Shown: positions 26,388 to 35,441, numbered from the stretch's first letter. The stretch: 64,000 nt of DNA from Prevotella sp. oral taxon 299 str. F0039 (GCF_000163055.2 NC_022111.1:62001-126000), one strand, 5' to 3'. Notes: generated by a model not told the origin, from the letters alone. A program made the numbers and translations.

Positions 26388-27497
26388 ATGACGCTTCATA
26401 TATTTAATCCCGAGCATGATATTGCTCTAGCAATAAACAAAAGTATTTTCACGGCACCTCATTCAGCTCGTGAATTGCGTGCTGATTTAGGCTTTTTGCC
26501 CGCCCTTTACGCTGAAAAAGGCGACTGGGTATTGGTGGAGAATATTGAAGCAGCCAACGAATCGTTAAGGCATTTAAATGCGTTTAGTAAAGAAATAGAA
26601 CTTTTATCGCCTGCGCAATTGGCAGAAAAGGATTTAAGCAACATCGATTTACATATACAACCATGGGGATGGGATCGTGCCATTGTTACCTATTTGTTAG
26701 GCATAAACCCACAGTTAGAGCAGTTTCTGCCCTCTAACGAAGTCTTAGACACCATTCGAAATATCAGTAATCGCTCTTTTGCGGCATGTTCTTTATTGCC
26801 TCAATTGGTTAGTTTAAGTGACGATTTGATAGGAAATAGTATCTATTTCACCGATAGTCACGGAAAAGTGATGCAGTTTTTCAACGACAACCCTGCGCTT
26901 TATGTTATCAAAGCACCCTGGAGTAGTAGTGGAAGAGGCGTTAGATACATTGATAATACAGTAGATGAGTCGAACAAAGGCTGGATGAAAAACATCTTAG
27001 AACAGCAAGGCGGATTGATTATTGAGCCTTATTACAATCGTGTTCTCGACTTTGGTATGGAGTTTTATGCCTCAGAACAGGGCGAAATAGAATATAAAGG
27101 CTTGTCTATTTTCTCAACAGAAAATCGAGCTTATTCTAGTAATTTATTGGCAAATGAAGTCACAAAGGAAAAGATTGTTTATCAGTTCATTAAGCAAGAA
27201 CTACTCCATTTTGTTCAAATCAATATTTGTTCGCAATTGGCTTCCGCTTTTAAAGGAAAATATATTGGTAATTTTGGCGTTGATATGATGGTGGTAACCA
27301 CTGACGATGCTACCACATTTAAATTGCATCCTTGCGTTGAATTGAATTTAAGAACAACCATGGGACACGTTGCTTTAGCTATATCTCCAACTGATTTTGC
27401 GCCTAAAAAGATGATGAAAATCGATTATTTAGATAAATATCATTTAGCAGTTAATTTGGTGGGAGACGATTTGTTAGACACCAACTTAGTTCGATAG
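26388..27497 (+). CDS. Uncharacterised ATP-grasp-fold protein
   Basis: 369 aa, no signal peptide, cytoplasmic. N-terminus LHIFNPEHDIALA is distinctive. The ATP-grasp hallmarks are the Lys and glycine-rich loop in VIKAPWSSSGRGVRYI (about 177-192), the acidic strand GGLIIEPYYNRVLDFGMEFY, and the metal-binding end GNFGVDMMVV plus HPCVELNLRTTMGHVALA with the ExN pair. This suggests a carboxylate-amine or carboxylate-thiol ligase acting through an acyl-phosphate. The N-terminal third, which usually defines the substrate, matches nothing I recognise. Its higher G/C content than neighbours is slight. Monocistronic between a promoter and a strong terminator. Confidence 0.7.
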   Translation: MTLHIFNPEHDIALAINKSIFTAPHSARELRADLGFLPALYAEKGDWVLVENIEAANESLRHLNAFSKEIELLSPAQLAEKDLSNIDLHIQPWGWDRAIVTYLLGINPQLEQFLPSNEVLDTIRNISNRSFAACSLLPQLVSLSDDLIGNSIYFTDSHGKVMQFFNDNPALYVIKAPWSSSGRGVRYIDNTVDESNKGWMKNILEQQGGLIIEPYYNRVLDFGMEFYASEQGEIEYKGLSIFSTENRAYSSNLLANEVTKEKIVYQFIKQELLHFVQINICSQLASAFKGKYIGNFGVDMMVVTTDDATTFKLHPCVELNLRTTMGHVALAISPTDFAPKKMMKIDYLDKYHLAVNLVGDDLLDTNLVR

Positions 27498-27505
27498 AAA
27501 CCATA

Positions 27506-27542
27506 AAAAGAGCCACTATAACACAAATATAGTGGCTCTTTT
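27506..27542. terminator. Bidirectional terminator between ATP-grasp and TerD-like genes
   Basis: AAAAGAGCCACTATA (27506-27520) pairs perfectly with 27528-27542 around a 7-nt loop. Confidence 0.85.
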
Positions 27543-27594
27543 CAATCCATATCTTTTTACTTCGATTCTGATTTTTTGCTAAATAGAATCTATA

Positions 27595-29862
27595 TTATAA
27601 TAAGGTGTTGCTCACTTGAGCCACATCTAAGGCCCAATTATAGTCGTAAACTATATCGGCTTCGTCTTTATTCGTTGTGATTTCAATTCCTTGTGCCTTC
27701 GCTTTTAACTGCAATAATTCACCAATGGTAGGCTTGTTGCGAAGCTGTTGCAACAGAAGTTCAACCGAACCATTGTTCAACCACTGAACAGTAGGACCGC
27801 TTAAAGGCAGTTCCAACCATGTAATTTCTCGCTTATCCACGTCTAACACGCCAAAAGCTAAGCCCTTCGACAAGTTGTTCGAAGCAATAGTCACCATGTG
27901 TTGCACCGTAGATGGGTCGAAAGCAACGCCTGTTTCTTCGCTAATCGTCATTTTGTTTGCACTGTTCATCCAGCCAACTCGCATGTTAGGCGATAAAGAA
28001 CCATCAGTGTAAGCATTACAGGTGAAAGTGACATAAGCCACCTCTCGTTTAGAAAGTTTATCGAGATCTAACTCAATATATTCGGCAGTACCAATCTTTT
28101 CGGGTATAGTTCGAATGTCTCCAGAATGTAAACAGCCCTCAGGAGATAAGTTATAAAAGCTACAAACGTCTGTTGTTCCGTCTTTTAAGCTAAGGTTACA
28201 GCTTAAATCCATATCCATATCCTGAGCAGGAAGACCCACACCCCAGTTTAAGAACAAACGCACTTGGTTGCCTTGCACGTTGAAACGGGTTCCCATTAGG
28301 GCGCAACCTGCATTTTGAATGGTGCTGGTTCGGTTTCCAACACTTATAGGAATGGTCATCAATTCGGGATCAATGAATACCTTTTGAATTGCATCTTCTC
28401 TTTCCTCGCTCTTGTATTTATCTTCCAAGGCGTTGATATACAATTCTTTTATGGCGTCGATATACTCTTGATAGGCGCTGGATTCAGACTTCGTTAGCAA
28501 CGGATTAGAATGCACAGTGTATGTACTTCCCGTTATGGTGCGTATCAATCGCTCTTTATTAGGAATGAAATAGGTTTCTGCCGCACTATAAAGCGAGGTG
28601 AGAAGTCGTAGAGAAATTTCGCCACTCACTTCTTTAAAAGCCGATAAAGTGGGTGCTATTCCAATTCGAAGCATGGTAGAAAACAATGCACGGGCAAACA
28701 TTCCAGGACGTTGTTTCAATAGTTCTAACTCCTTTTGGTGGTCGTTTTGTTGCTTAGCAGCATTAACCTTGCCCAACCAAGTGGTGTAATTCTTGTTATA
28801 GAACACATCGAGTAGCTGAGCCAAAGCGTCAAAACCCTTTCTTTTTGAGTATTCAGGTAGACGCAAAGCACGTATCATTCTCACCCACATACCACGTTGT
28901 GGGTTCATTATTTCGGCTGCTTTTTCTGCCGACATGGGTAGGTCGTTGAGCCATGTCGCAGCCCATTTGCACCATGTTCGGTTGTATTTAAGCTTTAAAA
29001 GTTCTTTTTCTTTCTCTGTAAAAGGATCTTTTTGTTCCTCTTCGTCGTATGTAAATAAACGATGCTTCGATGCCTTTTTGAGGAGTGTTTTGGGCTGAAT
29101 GATTTGCGATTGATTGGTTTTGAGGAACCAAAGAAAGCGCAATAAGTCGGTAGGACTACTAATATAGCTTCCTATTCGGTCGAAATGCTGTTGCTCTGCC
29201 CATGCCTTCATCACCTCAAGGCGTGTCTCTTTCATTTCGATAAGGGTGTCTTCCGAAACATCGAAGTGAGTAAGTAGGAGCGTGAGGGTGTTAATTTGAG
29301 TTCTATTGAGTGGTGTTTTAGAATTTAAAAGCTCATTCAATTTACGCTCTAAATCGCTTAATTGAAATAGATGGAGTTCCTTTTTCTCACTTCCTTGATT
29401 CACAAAAATATCGTTATGGTGCTCTAATGGCGTTCCACAAAACGGACAACCATTATATCGTTCGATGTTAAATGTGCCTGTAGGTATGAAGTGTCCGCAA
29501 CCTAAAAGCGTTCCTTTGATGTCTGATGTCGTAGGAAAGCAATTCACAAAGAGGGTGATAAGGTGGTCTATAGTGCTTTCATTAGTGGGCACTTGCCAAT
29601 TCTTTACAAGCGGAGTCCAATTAAAATCCACGCCCAAAGCCTCTTTAATCACTTCTGTTTGTAGGTTTAACTCCTCAACAGAACAACGATATAGCGCATG
29701 TAAAAGGGCTTCTGAAACGCTATAACCATAGTCGTTCAAAAGCTTTATAAATGCAAGTGCCTCTTTGGTAGGTGCAACTCGAGTGTCGTTTTCGTGTTGG
29801 TTGGTTTCGATATAGAGTGCCTGATAGCGAAATGCCACCTGTTTTAATGCTGTTTCTTTCAT
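27595..29862 (-). CDS. Large protein with zinc-ribbon/RING-like N-terminus and TerD-like C-terminus
   Basis: 755 aa, no signal peptide or membrane segments. The N-terminal part holds a C-x-H ... C-x-x-C cluster (Cys122, His124, Cys139, Cys142) of a zinc-ribbon or RING type. A long helical middle region follows (MWVRMIRALRLPEYS, RPGMFARALFSTMLRIG). Near the C-terminus is a TerD-like beta sandwich: MDMDLSCNLSL, SFYNLSPEGCLHSGDIR, EYIELDLDKLSKREVAYVTF. TerD domains bind calcium and mark tellurite-resistance and related stress systems. From memory the architecture recalls the MXAN_6230/SCO0854 RING-domain family. No ter genes lie nearby. A 22-nt repeat array lies upstream of its start. Function unknown. 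Confidence 0.68.
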   Translation of the reverse strand: MKETALKQVAFRYQALYIETNQHENDTRVAPTKEALAFIKLLNDYGYSVSEALLHALYRCSVEELNLQTEVIKEALGVDFNWTPLVKNWQVPTNESTIDHLITLFVNCFPTTSDIKGTLLGCGHFIPTGTFNIERYNGCPFCGTPLEHHNDIFVNQGSEKKELHLFQLSDLERKLNELLNSKTPLNRTQINTLTLLLTHFDVSEDTLIEMKETRLEVMKAWAEQQHFDRIGSYISSPTDLLRFLWFLKTNQSQIIQPKTLLKKASKHRLFTYDEEEQKDPFTEKEKELLKLKYNRTWCKWAATWLNDLPMSAEKAAEIMNPQRGMWVRMIRALRLPEYSKRKGFDALAQLLDVFYNKNYTTWLGKVNAAKQQNDHQKELELLKQRPGMFARALFSTMLRIGIAPTLSAFKEVSGEISLRLLTSLYSAAETYFIPNKERLIRTITGSTYTVHSNPLLTKSESSAYQEYIDAIKELYINALEDKYKSEEREDAIQKVFIDPELMTIPISVGNRTSTIQNAGCALMGTRFNVQGNQVRLFLNWGVGLPAQDMDMDLSCNLSLKDGTTDVCSFYNLSPEGCLHSGDIRTIPEKIGTAEYIELDLDKLSKREVAYVTFTCNAYTDGSLSPNMRVGWMNSANKMTISEETGVAFDPSTVQHMVTIASNNLSKGLAFGVLDVDKREITWLELPLSGPTVQWLNNGSVELLLQQLRNKPTIGELLQLKAKAQGIEITTNKDEADIVYDYNWALDVAQVSNTLL

Positions 29863-29963
29863 CGTTCTTCCTTTCTTTGTTGATGATTGTTCAACCTTTC
29901 TCTTTTGTTCCTTGCAAGTTGTTGATTATCATTTGATTATCTATTCGTTGCAACTTGCGTCCT

Positions 29964-30073
29964 AATAACATTGCTTTTGAAGAGTAAAAGTAGTGCTATT
30001 GGGGTGCAAAAGCATAGCTGTTGGGTCTTAAAAGCATTGATATTGGTTTCCTATCATTGCATTAGAGCAATAA
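29964..30073 (+). repeat. 22-nt-period repeat array C (5 units)
   Basis: Units at 29964, 29986, 30008, 30030 and 30052, all 22 nt apart, with cores such as AAAAGCATAGCTGTT and AAAAGCATTGATATT. The array lies about 100 nt upstream of the TerD-like gene start and downstream of the free-methionine sulfoxide reductase gene. The rest of 30074-30285 shows nothing I can name. Confidence 0.85.
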
Positions 30074-30285
30074 AAAAAGATAGCAACGAAAATTGTGTAA
30101 CTAATTTATGATCCCTTAATGGTATTATAAAGAAGTAAGTTGCACTTGTCCGTTGATATCTTTTATGATGCGAAAATAATGATAATTCTTTATTAATCGC
30201 TTTTTTCTTCGAGTCTATTTAATATCTTTTTATTGTTCCATTGCTATTCGATGTGGTTTTTATCGAATTTTAAACAATGCGTGCT

Positions 30286-30747
30286 TTAAAACATAGGAGC
30301 TAGCAGTTGTGCAATGGTTTCTAAGCCTTTGGCATCGTGTTCATCGAAACTTGCTAAGTCTTTACTGTCTACATCGATTACTGCTACCACTTCATTGCCT
30401 TTGAATACGGGTACTACAATCTCCGAACGAGATAGAGACGAGCAGGCAATGTGCCCTTTAAACTGCTCAACATCTTCTACAATGATGGTTGTTTTGTTGT
30501 TCCACGATGTGCCACAAACTCCTTTTCCTTTTGCAATTGTATAGCAAGCTACACTACCTTGGAATGGTCCTAATTGCAAATTATTGTCCTTTACAATATA
30601 AAATCCCACCCAAAAATAATAGTTAAAGGCTTCTTTCAATAAGGCTGTTACATTGGCTAAGGCTCCAACAACATTGCTTTGTCCCTCTATAAGAGCTTTT
30701 ATTTGAGGAATAAGTTGAGTGTATTGTTCTGTTTTTGTCATTTTCAT
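30286..30747 (-). CDS. msrC: Free-methionine-(R)-sulfoxide reductase (GAF-domain fRMsr)
   Basis: 153 aa single GAF domain. The three cysteines of the fRMsr family are present with the exact family spacing of 10 and 24 residues: Cys68 (GSVACYT), Cys78 (GKGVCGTSW) and Cys102 (HIACSSLSRSEIVVPV). FNYYFWVGFYIV and VIDVDSKDLASFDEHD complete the signature. It reduces free L-methionine-(R)-sulfoxide in the cytoplasm, probably with thioredoxin, as an oxidative-stress repair step. It stands alone with its own promoter. Confidence 0.92.
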   Translation of the reverse strand: MKMTKTEQYTQLIPQIKALIEGQSNVVGALANVTALLKEAFNYYFWVGFYIVKDNNLQLGPFQGSVACYTIAKGKGVCGTSWNNKTTIIVEDVEQFKGHIACSSLSRSEIVVPVFKGNEVVAVIDVDSKDLASFDEHDAKGLETIAQLLAPMF

Positions 30748-30770
30748 TCGTCCTAATTCGTTTCTATTAA

Positions 30771-30778
30771 CAAAGTTA
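30771..30778 (-). promoter_or_regulatory. -7 promoter element TAACTTTG for the fRMsr gene
   Basis: Exact TAnnTTTG match; leader about 18 nt to the ATG at 30747. Confidence 0.5.
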
Positions 30779-30820
30779 ATAATATTCTGTCGTTACGCCA
30801 ACATAAACAGAATGTATCTC

Positions 30821-30842
30821 AAAATCATTGCTTTTAAGTCTG
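30821..30842 (+). repeat. Isolated 22-nt repeat unit
   Basis: Core AAAATCATTGCTTTT in the gap between fRMsr and htpG. A second isolated copy, AAAAGCATTGCTTTT, begins at 30951, 130 nt away, so the two are not in 22-nt phase. The remaining sequence of this 328-nt gap holds only a weak htpG promoter candidate (TTTG at 30983, TCGTTTTG at 31003). Confidence 0.55.
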
Positions 30843-30950
30843 TTTTTAGTCTTTATATATAAATAGGTGAACTCAATAGCGATGAAAATAAATGACCAAA
30901 TACTTCTTTTTCTAACGGTTTTTCTACAAATAAGCCTCTTCTTTATGTCT

Positions 30951-30972
30951 AAAAGCATTGCTTTTGTCTTTT
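30951..30972 (+). repeat. Isolated perfect-core 22-nt repeat unit
   Basis: Core AAAAGCATTGCTTTT is the exact consensus. It lies about 120 nt upstream of htpG and can form a 7-bp hairpin. Confidence 0.55.
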
Positions 30973-31075
30973 TGGCATGCAATTTGTTTTATACGAAAAT
31001 AGTCGTTTTGCATCGTAAGAACGAAGGATGTGGGGCGATAACGACAAACAAATAAGGAATAAAAACAATATAATT

Positions 31076-33133
31076 ATGCAAAAAGGAAATATTGGGGTTA
31101 CAACAGAGAACATCTTTCCCGTCATAAAAAAGTTTCTCTATTCAGATCATGAGATATTTTTACGTGAGCTAGTGTCGAATGCTGTCGACGCAACTCAAAA
31201 GCTTAAGACTTTAAAAGAACGTGGAGATTTTAAAGGAGAGTTGGGTAATTTGGCTGTAAAAGTGCAGTTAGACAAAGAGAATAGCACTTTAACCATAAGC
31301 GATAATGGTATTGGTATGACTGAAGAAGAGATTGATAAATACATCAATCAAATTGCTTTCTCGGGCGTAACTGACTTCCTTGACAAGTATAAAGATAATG
31401 CAAACGCTATAATTGGACACTTTGGACTTGGCTTCTACAGTGCTTTTATGGTAAGTAAAAAGGTTGAAATCATTACAAAAAGCTACAAAGACGGTGCTAA
31501 AGCCGTTAAATGGAGCTGTGATGGAAGTCCTGCTTACGAGATTGAAGATACAGAAAAAGCAGAAAGAGGTACTGATATTGTGCTTCATATTGACGACGAT
31601 GCGAAGGAATTCTTAGAGACTTCGAAGATCGAAAGTTTGCTCAATAAGTACTGTAAGTTTATGGCTGTTCCTGTAGTTTTCGGTAAAAAGACTGAATGGA
31701 AAGACGGAAAACAACAAGAAACAGACGAAGATAATGTAATCAATGCAGTGGAACCACTATGGACAAAGGCTCCTTCTTCATTAAAAGACGAAGATTATAA
31801 AAGCTTTTATCGCACTCTTTACCCAATGAGTGACGAACCTTTATTCTGGATTCACTTAAATGTTGACTATCCATTTAACCTCACTGGTATTCTATATTTT
31901 CCTAAAATCAAGTCGAATATCGAGCTACAACGCAACAAAATACAGCTCTATTCAAACCAAGTATTCGTAACAGACCAAGTAGATGGCATTGTTCCGGAAT
32001 TCTTAACCCTACTTCATGGTGTGATAGATAGTCCAGATATTCCACTAAATGTGAGCCGAAGCTATTTGCAAAGCGATGCAAACGTGAAGAAAATATCTAC
32101 ATATATCACTAAGAAAGTGGCTGATCGTTTGGCTGGAATCTTCAAAGAAGATCGTAAAGGATATGAGGAAAAGTGGAACGATATGAAGATATTTATCGAG
32201 TATGGAATGCTTTCTCAAGAAGATTTCTACGATAAAGCGAAAGACTTTAGCTTGTTTACTGATGTTGAAGCTAAGAACTTTACATACGAAGAATATCGCA
32301 CTCTCATCAAAGATAATCAAACAGATAAAGACGGAAATCTTATCTATCTTTATGCAACCAACAAGGAAGACCAATATACTTACATTGAGGCTGCAAAGCA
32401 AAAGGGATATAGCGTGTTGCTGTTTGATGGTCAGTTAGATGTTCCAATGATTAATCTTTTAGAGCAAAAGTTGGAGAAATGTCGTTTTACTCGTGTAGAT
32501 GCTGACATTGCAGACAAGCTTATTGCTAAGGAAAATCAAAAAGAATCTGACGTAGTGGGTAGCGATAAAGATTGTCTTACATACGTGTTTAAATCGCAAA
32601 TGCCTGCTATCGACAAAACGGAGTTTGTTGTTGACGTGCAAGCTTTGGGCGAAGAAGGTGCTCCTTTGATGATAACTCAAAACGAATTTATGCGCAGAAT
32701 GAAGGATATGAGCCAGTTCCAACCTGGTATGGGCTTCTATTCTCAGTTCCCAGATAGCTACACTTTGGTGCTCAATACCGATCATTCGCTTATTAAAGAT
32801 GTGTTGAAGAACACTCAAGAAGCTACTTCAAGTGAGTTGAAACCAGTACTTAGCGAAATTAAAGGACAAGAAGCTCGCCTACAAGTGTTGCAACAACAGC
32901 AAGATAAAAAGAAGCCTGAAGAAGTTACTTCGGAAGAGAAAGCAGACTTGGAAGCTACAAGAAAGGCTATTGCTGATGAGCAAAAGAAACGTGATGATAT
33001 TGTTGCTGCATTTGCAAAGGATAACAATGTGGTGCACCAACTTATCGACTTGGCACTTCTTCAAAATGGAATGTTGAAGGGAGCTGCATTAGATAGCTTC
33101 TTAAAACGCTCGATTGAGATGATTAAAAAATAA
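31076..33133 (+). CDS. htpG: Molecular chaperone HtpG (Hsp90)
   Basis: 685 aa from the ATG at 31076 (MQKGNIGVTTENIFP); an in-frame ATG at 31028 would add 16 residues not found in the family. The GHKL ATPase domain shows LRELVSNAVDATQ, DNGIGMT, GHFGLGFYSAFMVS and GTDIVLHI. The middle domain has the RSYLQSD catalytic loop and the Bacteroidota-type FTYEEY segment, and a C-terminal dimerisation region follows with a charged coiled part (QQQDKKKPEEVTSEEK). Cytoplasmic ATP-driven chaperone. It stands alone. Confidence 0.97.
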   Translation: MQKGNIGVTTENIFPVIKKFLYSDHEIFLRELVSNAVDATQKLKTLKERGDFKGELGNLAVKVQLDKENSTLTISDNGIGMTEEEIDKYINQIAFSGVTDFLDKYKDNANAIIGHFGLGFYSAFMVSKKVEIITKSYKDGAKAVKWSCDGSPAYEIEDTEKAERGTDIVLHIDDDAKEFLETSKIESLLNKYCKFMAVPVVFGKKTEWKDGKQQETDEDNVINAVEPLWTKAPSSLKDEDYKSFYRTLYPMSDEPLFWIHLNVDYPFNLTGILYFPKIKSNIELQRNKIQLYSNQVFVTDQVDGIVPEFLTLLHGVIDSPDIPLNVSRSYLQSDANVKKISTYITKKVADRLAGIFKEDRKGYEEKWNDMKIFIEYGMLSQEDFYDKAKDFSLFTDVEAKNFTYEEYRTLIKDNQTDKDGNLIYLYATNKEDQYTYIEAAKQKGYSVLLFDGQLDVPMINLLEQKLEKCRFTRVDADIADKLIAKENQKESDVVGSDKDCLTYVFKSQMPAIDKTEFVVDVQALGEEGAPLMITQNEFMRRMKDMSQFQPGMGFYSQFPDSYTLVLNTDHSLIKDVLKNTQEATSSELKPVLSEIKGQEARLQVLQQQQDKKKPEEVTSEEKADLEATRKAIADEQKKRDDIVAAFAKDNNVVHQLIDLALLQNGMLKGAALDSFLKRSIEMIKK

Positions 33134-33364
33134 TGGGTTAAATTATAAGTAGTAAAATTTTTATTTGGGAAACGATGGGGTAGATAAGCTAATTTCTATC
33201 CTGTCGTTTTTCTTTTTGCCTCATACGAAGGTAAGAGTGCAATCTTTTGACAACTAAATACTTCTGGCTATTACTGCACTTCACATGCTCTTTTATCCCA
33301 TTTTTTCTCCATTGTAAAAGAAAGAAAATGATCTTCATTTCTTCCATTTTGACTTTTAGAAAGT

Positions 33365-33452
33365 AAAAGCATTGTTATTGGTAGACAAAAGAAATGCGAT
33401 TGAAACCTAAAAGCATTGACTTTTAGTTGTAAAACTATGGTTTTGTAACTTG
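33365..33452 (+). repeat. 22-nt-period repeat array D (4 units)
   Basis: Units at 33365, 33387, 33409 and 33431, cores AAAAGCATTGTTATT, AAAAGAAATGCGATT, AAAAGCATTGACTTTT and AAAACTATGGTTTT. It lies in the 460-nt gap between htpG and tRNA-Arg; the preceding 22 nt (33343-33364) may be a further diverged unit. Nothing else is recognisable in 33134-33342. Confidence 0.85.
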
Positions 33453-33545
33453 TTGTTATTCAGTTTGATATAAAGTAATAAGTGGAATAAATCTCCATTT
33501 ATAAAAGAATAGGATTGAAAAAGTTGAAAAAAATAATGAATTTTA

Positions 33546-33577
33546 TTTGGTAGAATGATTCAAAATGCCTACCTTTG
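33546..33577 (+). promoter_or_regulatory. Promoter of tRNA-Arg: TTTG (-33) and TACCTTTG (-7)
   Basis: TTTG at 33546-33549 and TACCTTTG at 33570-33577 are separated by 20 nt, the expected spacing for Bacteroidota primary sigma. The following TCGCAATTAAGCAA (33581-33594) is shared with the other tRNA promoter in the window. Confidence 0.65.
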
Positions 33578-33597
33578 CACTCGCAATTAAGCAAAAA

Positions 33598-33671
33598 GGC
33601 TCCGTAGCTCAACTGAATAGAGCATCTGACTACGGATCAGAAGGTTGCAGGTTTGAATCCTGCCGGAGTCA
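33598..33671 (+). tRNA. tRNA-Arg (anticodon ACG)
   Basis: 74 nt without encoded CCA. Acceptor GGCTCCG pairs with CGGAGTC (one G-U), D-arm TAGCTCAACTGAATAGAGC, anticodon stem TCTGA/TCAGA with loop CTACGGA (anticodon ACG, presumably read as ICG), T-arm with GGTTTGAATCC. Discriminator A. Confidence 0.95.
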
Positions 33672-33673
33672 CA

Positions 33674-33708
33674 AAAAAAAGAGGTTATCAATTGATAACC
33701 TCTTTTTA
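33674..33708. terminator. Bidirectional terminator between tRNA-Arg and TRIC gene
   Basis: A perfect 22-nt palindrome (33681-33702, arms GAGGTTATCA and its complement) flanked by A8 on the left and T5 on the right. Confidence 0.85.
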
Positions 33709-33720
33709 TTCCTCTATATT

Positions 33721-34404
33721 CTAGTTTTCTTCTTCTTTCATCTCACTTTCATTCTCTTCATTTCTAAGTATTGGAAGTGAAATATGATATCGAATAGCGA
33801 GCCATCTGATAGCACATACCACAAAGAAAGTGGTAATTGATGCCCAAACAGCATTGATATGTGCTATTGTTAAGATCCAATATACCAAGCCACCAACGAT
33901 ACTTGCCATGGCATATATTTCTTTTTTAAATATAACAGGTACATTATTTAATAATACATCACGTATCACTCCACCCGCAGCACCAGTCATACAGCCCATT
34001 ACTATGGCAACCCAAAAGGGGTGACCACATGCTAATGTCTTTTGTAATCCAACGATAGTGAAGAGTGCTAAACCCAAAGTGTCGAATATCATCCACGCAT
34101 TATCGAGGCGTTTCATATGCCTTGTGAAGACAATAACCACAAGTTGTGCAAAAATAGTACATGTGATATATGATGCAGATGTCATCCAGAAGGGAGTTAA
34201 TCCCAGCATAACATCACGCAAAGTACCGCCTCCAATGGCCACTGCAAAGCCACAAACAAAGCCTCCAAACCAATCGAATTTCTTTGCAGCAGCTTGTCGA
34301 ATTCCTGATATGGCAAATGCAAATGTACCAATAAACTCAATCACTACCTGGAGAGTATCCATCATTGTGGTGTTGTGATTAAATAAGTCTAATGCATTAA
34401 GCAT
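33721..34404 (-). CDS. Trimeric intracellular cation (TRIC/UPF0126) channel family protein
   Basis: 227 aa integral membrane protein with about seven hydrophobic helices. It carries two repeats of the family's glycine hinge: AIGGGTLRDVMLG and AAGGVIRDVLL, each preceded by a helix with a conserved FAISG/AAAKKFDWFG-type loop. Bacterial TRIC proteins form K+-permeable trimers. The C-terminal tail is acidic (NEENESEMKEEEN). The first ATG (MLNALDLFNHN) is used, but the ATG 13 codons later (MMDTLQ) would also fit. It is followed upstream by the hydroxyacid dehydrogenase gene at a distance of 13 nt, so the two are co-transcribed. Confidence 0.87.
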   Translation of the reverse strand: MLNALDLFNHNTTMMDTLQVVIEFIGTFAFAISGIRQAAAKKFDWFGGFVCGFAVAIGGGTLRDVMLGLTPFWMTSASYITCTIFAQLVVIVFTRHMKRLDNAWMIFDTLGLALFTIVGLQKTLACGHPFWVAIVMGCMTGAAGGVIRDVLLNNVPVIFKKEIYAMASIVGGLVYWILTIAHINAVWASITTFFVVCAIRWLAIRYHISLPILRNEENESEMKEEEN

Positions 34405-34417
34405 GGTGAATTGTGAT

Positions 34418-35374
34418 TTAAGGATTAACTACGTTGGTTGGATTTCCATTGATAAAGGCTTTCGCATTGCTTAAAGCTATGTCTAAAAGGCGACCTAATG
34501 CCTCAGTACTTGCCCATGCAACGTGAGGTGTTATATAGGCATTTTCGCATCTAAACAATGGATTATCTGCTGCAGGAGGCTCCTTACACATCACATCCGC
34601 AGCGTAAGCTGCAATCAATTTAGAATGTAAAGCCTCGGCAATATCATGCTCATTAACAAGCGGTCCACGACTAGTATTTACCAAAATAGCATTGGGTTTC
34701 ATTATACTTAGTGTGTCTTTGTTAATCATTTCTCTTGTAGTGTCGGTCAAAGGGCAATGAAGTGACACGATGTCACTTGTCGATAACAAATCGTTTAAAG
34801 ATGCTTTTTCAATTCCAGTAGGTAGATCTTCTGCCTTTTTACTTGTGAAAACTTTTACCTTTAAGCCAAACGCTAAGGCTATATCTGCCACTCGTTTGCC
34901 TATATTTCCTAAACCAATAACACCTAATGTCTTTCCTGTTAGCTCTTGAATAGGGGTGTCGATATAGCAAAAATCACTTTGTTGGCTCCATCTTCCCTTT
35001 CTGTTTTCGCAAGCATAGTAGTCTACTTTGTTTGTAATATTTAAGATATGGGCAAACGCTGTCTGTGCAACACTATCGGTACTGTAATTCGGAATGTTGG
35101 TAACTGCAATGCCTAATCGTTTCGCTGCATCAACATCTACAATGTTAAAGCCCGTTGCAAGTACACCAATATATTTGAGTTTAGGAAGTTGAAGCAAGGT
35201 TTCTTCTTTCATTGGAACCTTATTAAGCAATATCATTTCAGCATCTTTAGCTCTTTCAATGATATCATCTTTACTGGTTCTAGGATACACTTTGAATTCA
35301 CCAAGCTGTTCAAAGTCGTTCCAAGTGATATCTCCATTGTTGATAGCATAGCCATCTAACACTACGATTTTCAT
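34418..35374 (-). CDS. D-2-hydroxyacid dehydrogenase (glycerate dehydrogenase-like)
   Basis: 318 aa. The NAD-binding GLGNIGKRVADIALAFGLKV, the catalytic Arg in NTSRGPLVNEHD, Glu and His in YITPHVAWASTEA, and N-terminal LATGFNIVDVDAAKRLG identify the D-isomer dehydrogenase family. The sequence is closest by impression to glycerate/hydroxypyruvate reductases (HprA). The substrate cannot be settled by eye. Cytoplasmic. Unlike the serA-type protein at 41816 it keeps the full glycine motif and catalytic His. Co-transcribed with the TRIC channel. Confidence 0.85.
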   Translation of the reverse strand: MKIVVLDGYAINNGDITWNDFEQLGEFKVYPRTSKDDIIERAKDAEMILLNKVPMKEETLLQLPKLKYIGVLATGFNIVDVDAAKRLGIAVTNIPNYSTDSVAQTAFAHILNITNKVDYYACENRKGRWSQQSDFCYIDTPIQELTGKTLGVIGLGNIGKRVADIALAFGLKVKVFTSKKAEDLPTGIEKASLNDLLSTSDIVSLHCPLTDTTREMINKDTLSIMKPNAILVNTSRGPLVNEHDIAEALHSKLIAAYAADVMCKEPPAADNPLFRCENAYITPHVAWASTEALGRLLDIALSNAKAFINGNPTNVVNP

Positions 35375-35441
35375 GTTTTATTAATTTAAAGTATAATTAT
35401 TTGTATTCTAATTGAATGTTCGTTTCAATGCTGTTGATTGC

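Noticed and set aside
30776..30982. 68-aa minus-strand ORF beside htpG
   Set aside because: No start signal, no homology that I recognise; it includes a repeat unit and AT-rich leader sequence.
33681..33702. Phage or plasmid attachment site at tRNA-Arg
   Set aside because: The 22-nt palindrome is a normal bidirectional terminator; no integrase or duplicated tRNA end was seen nearby.
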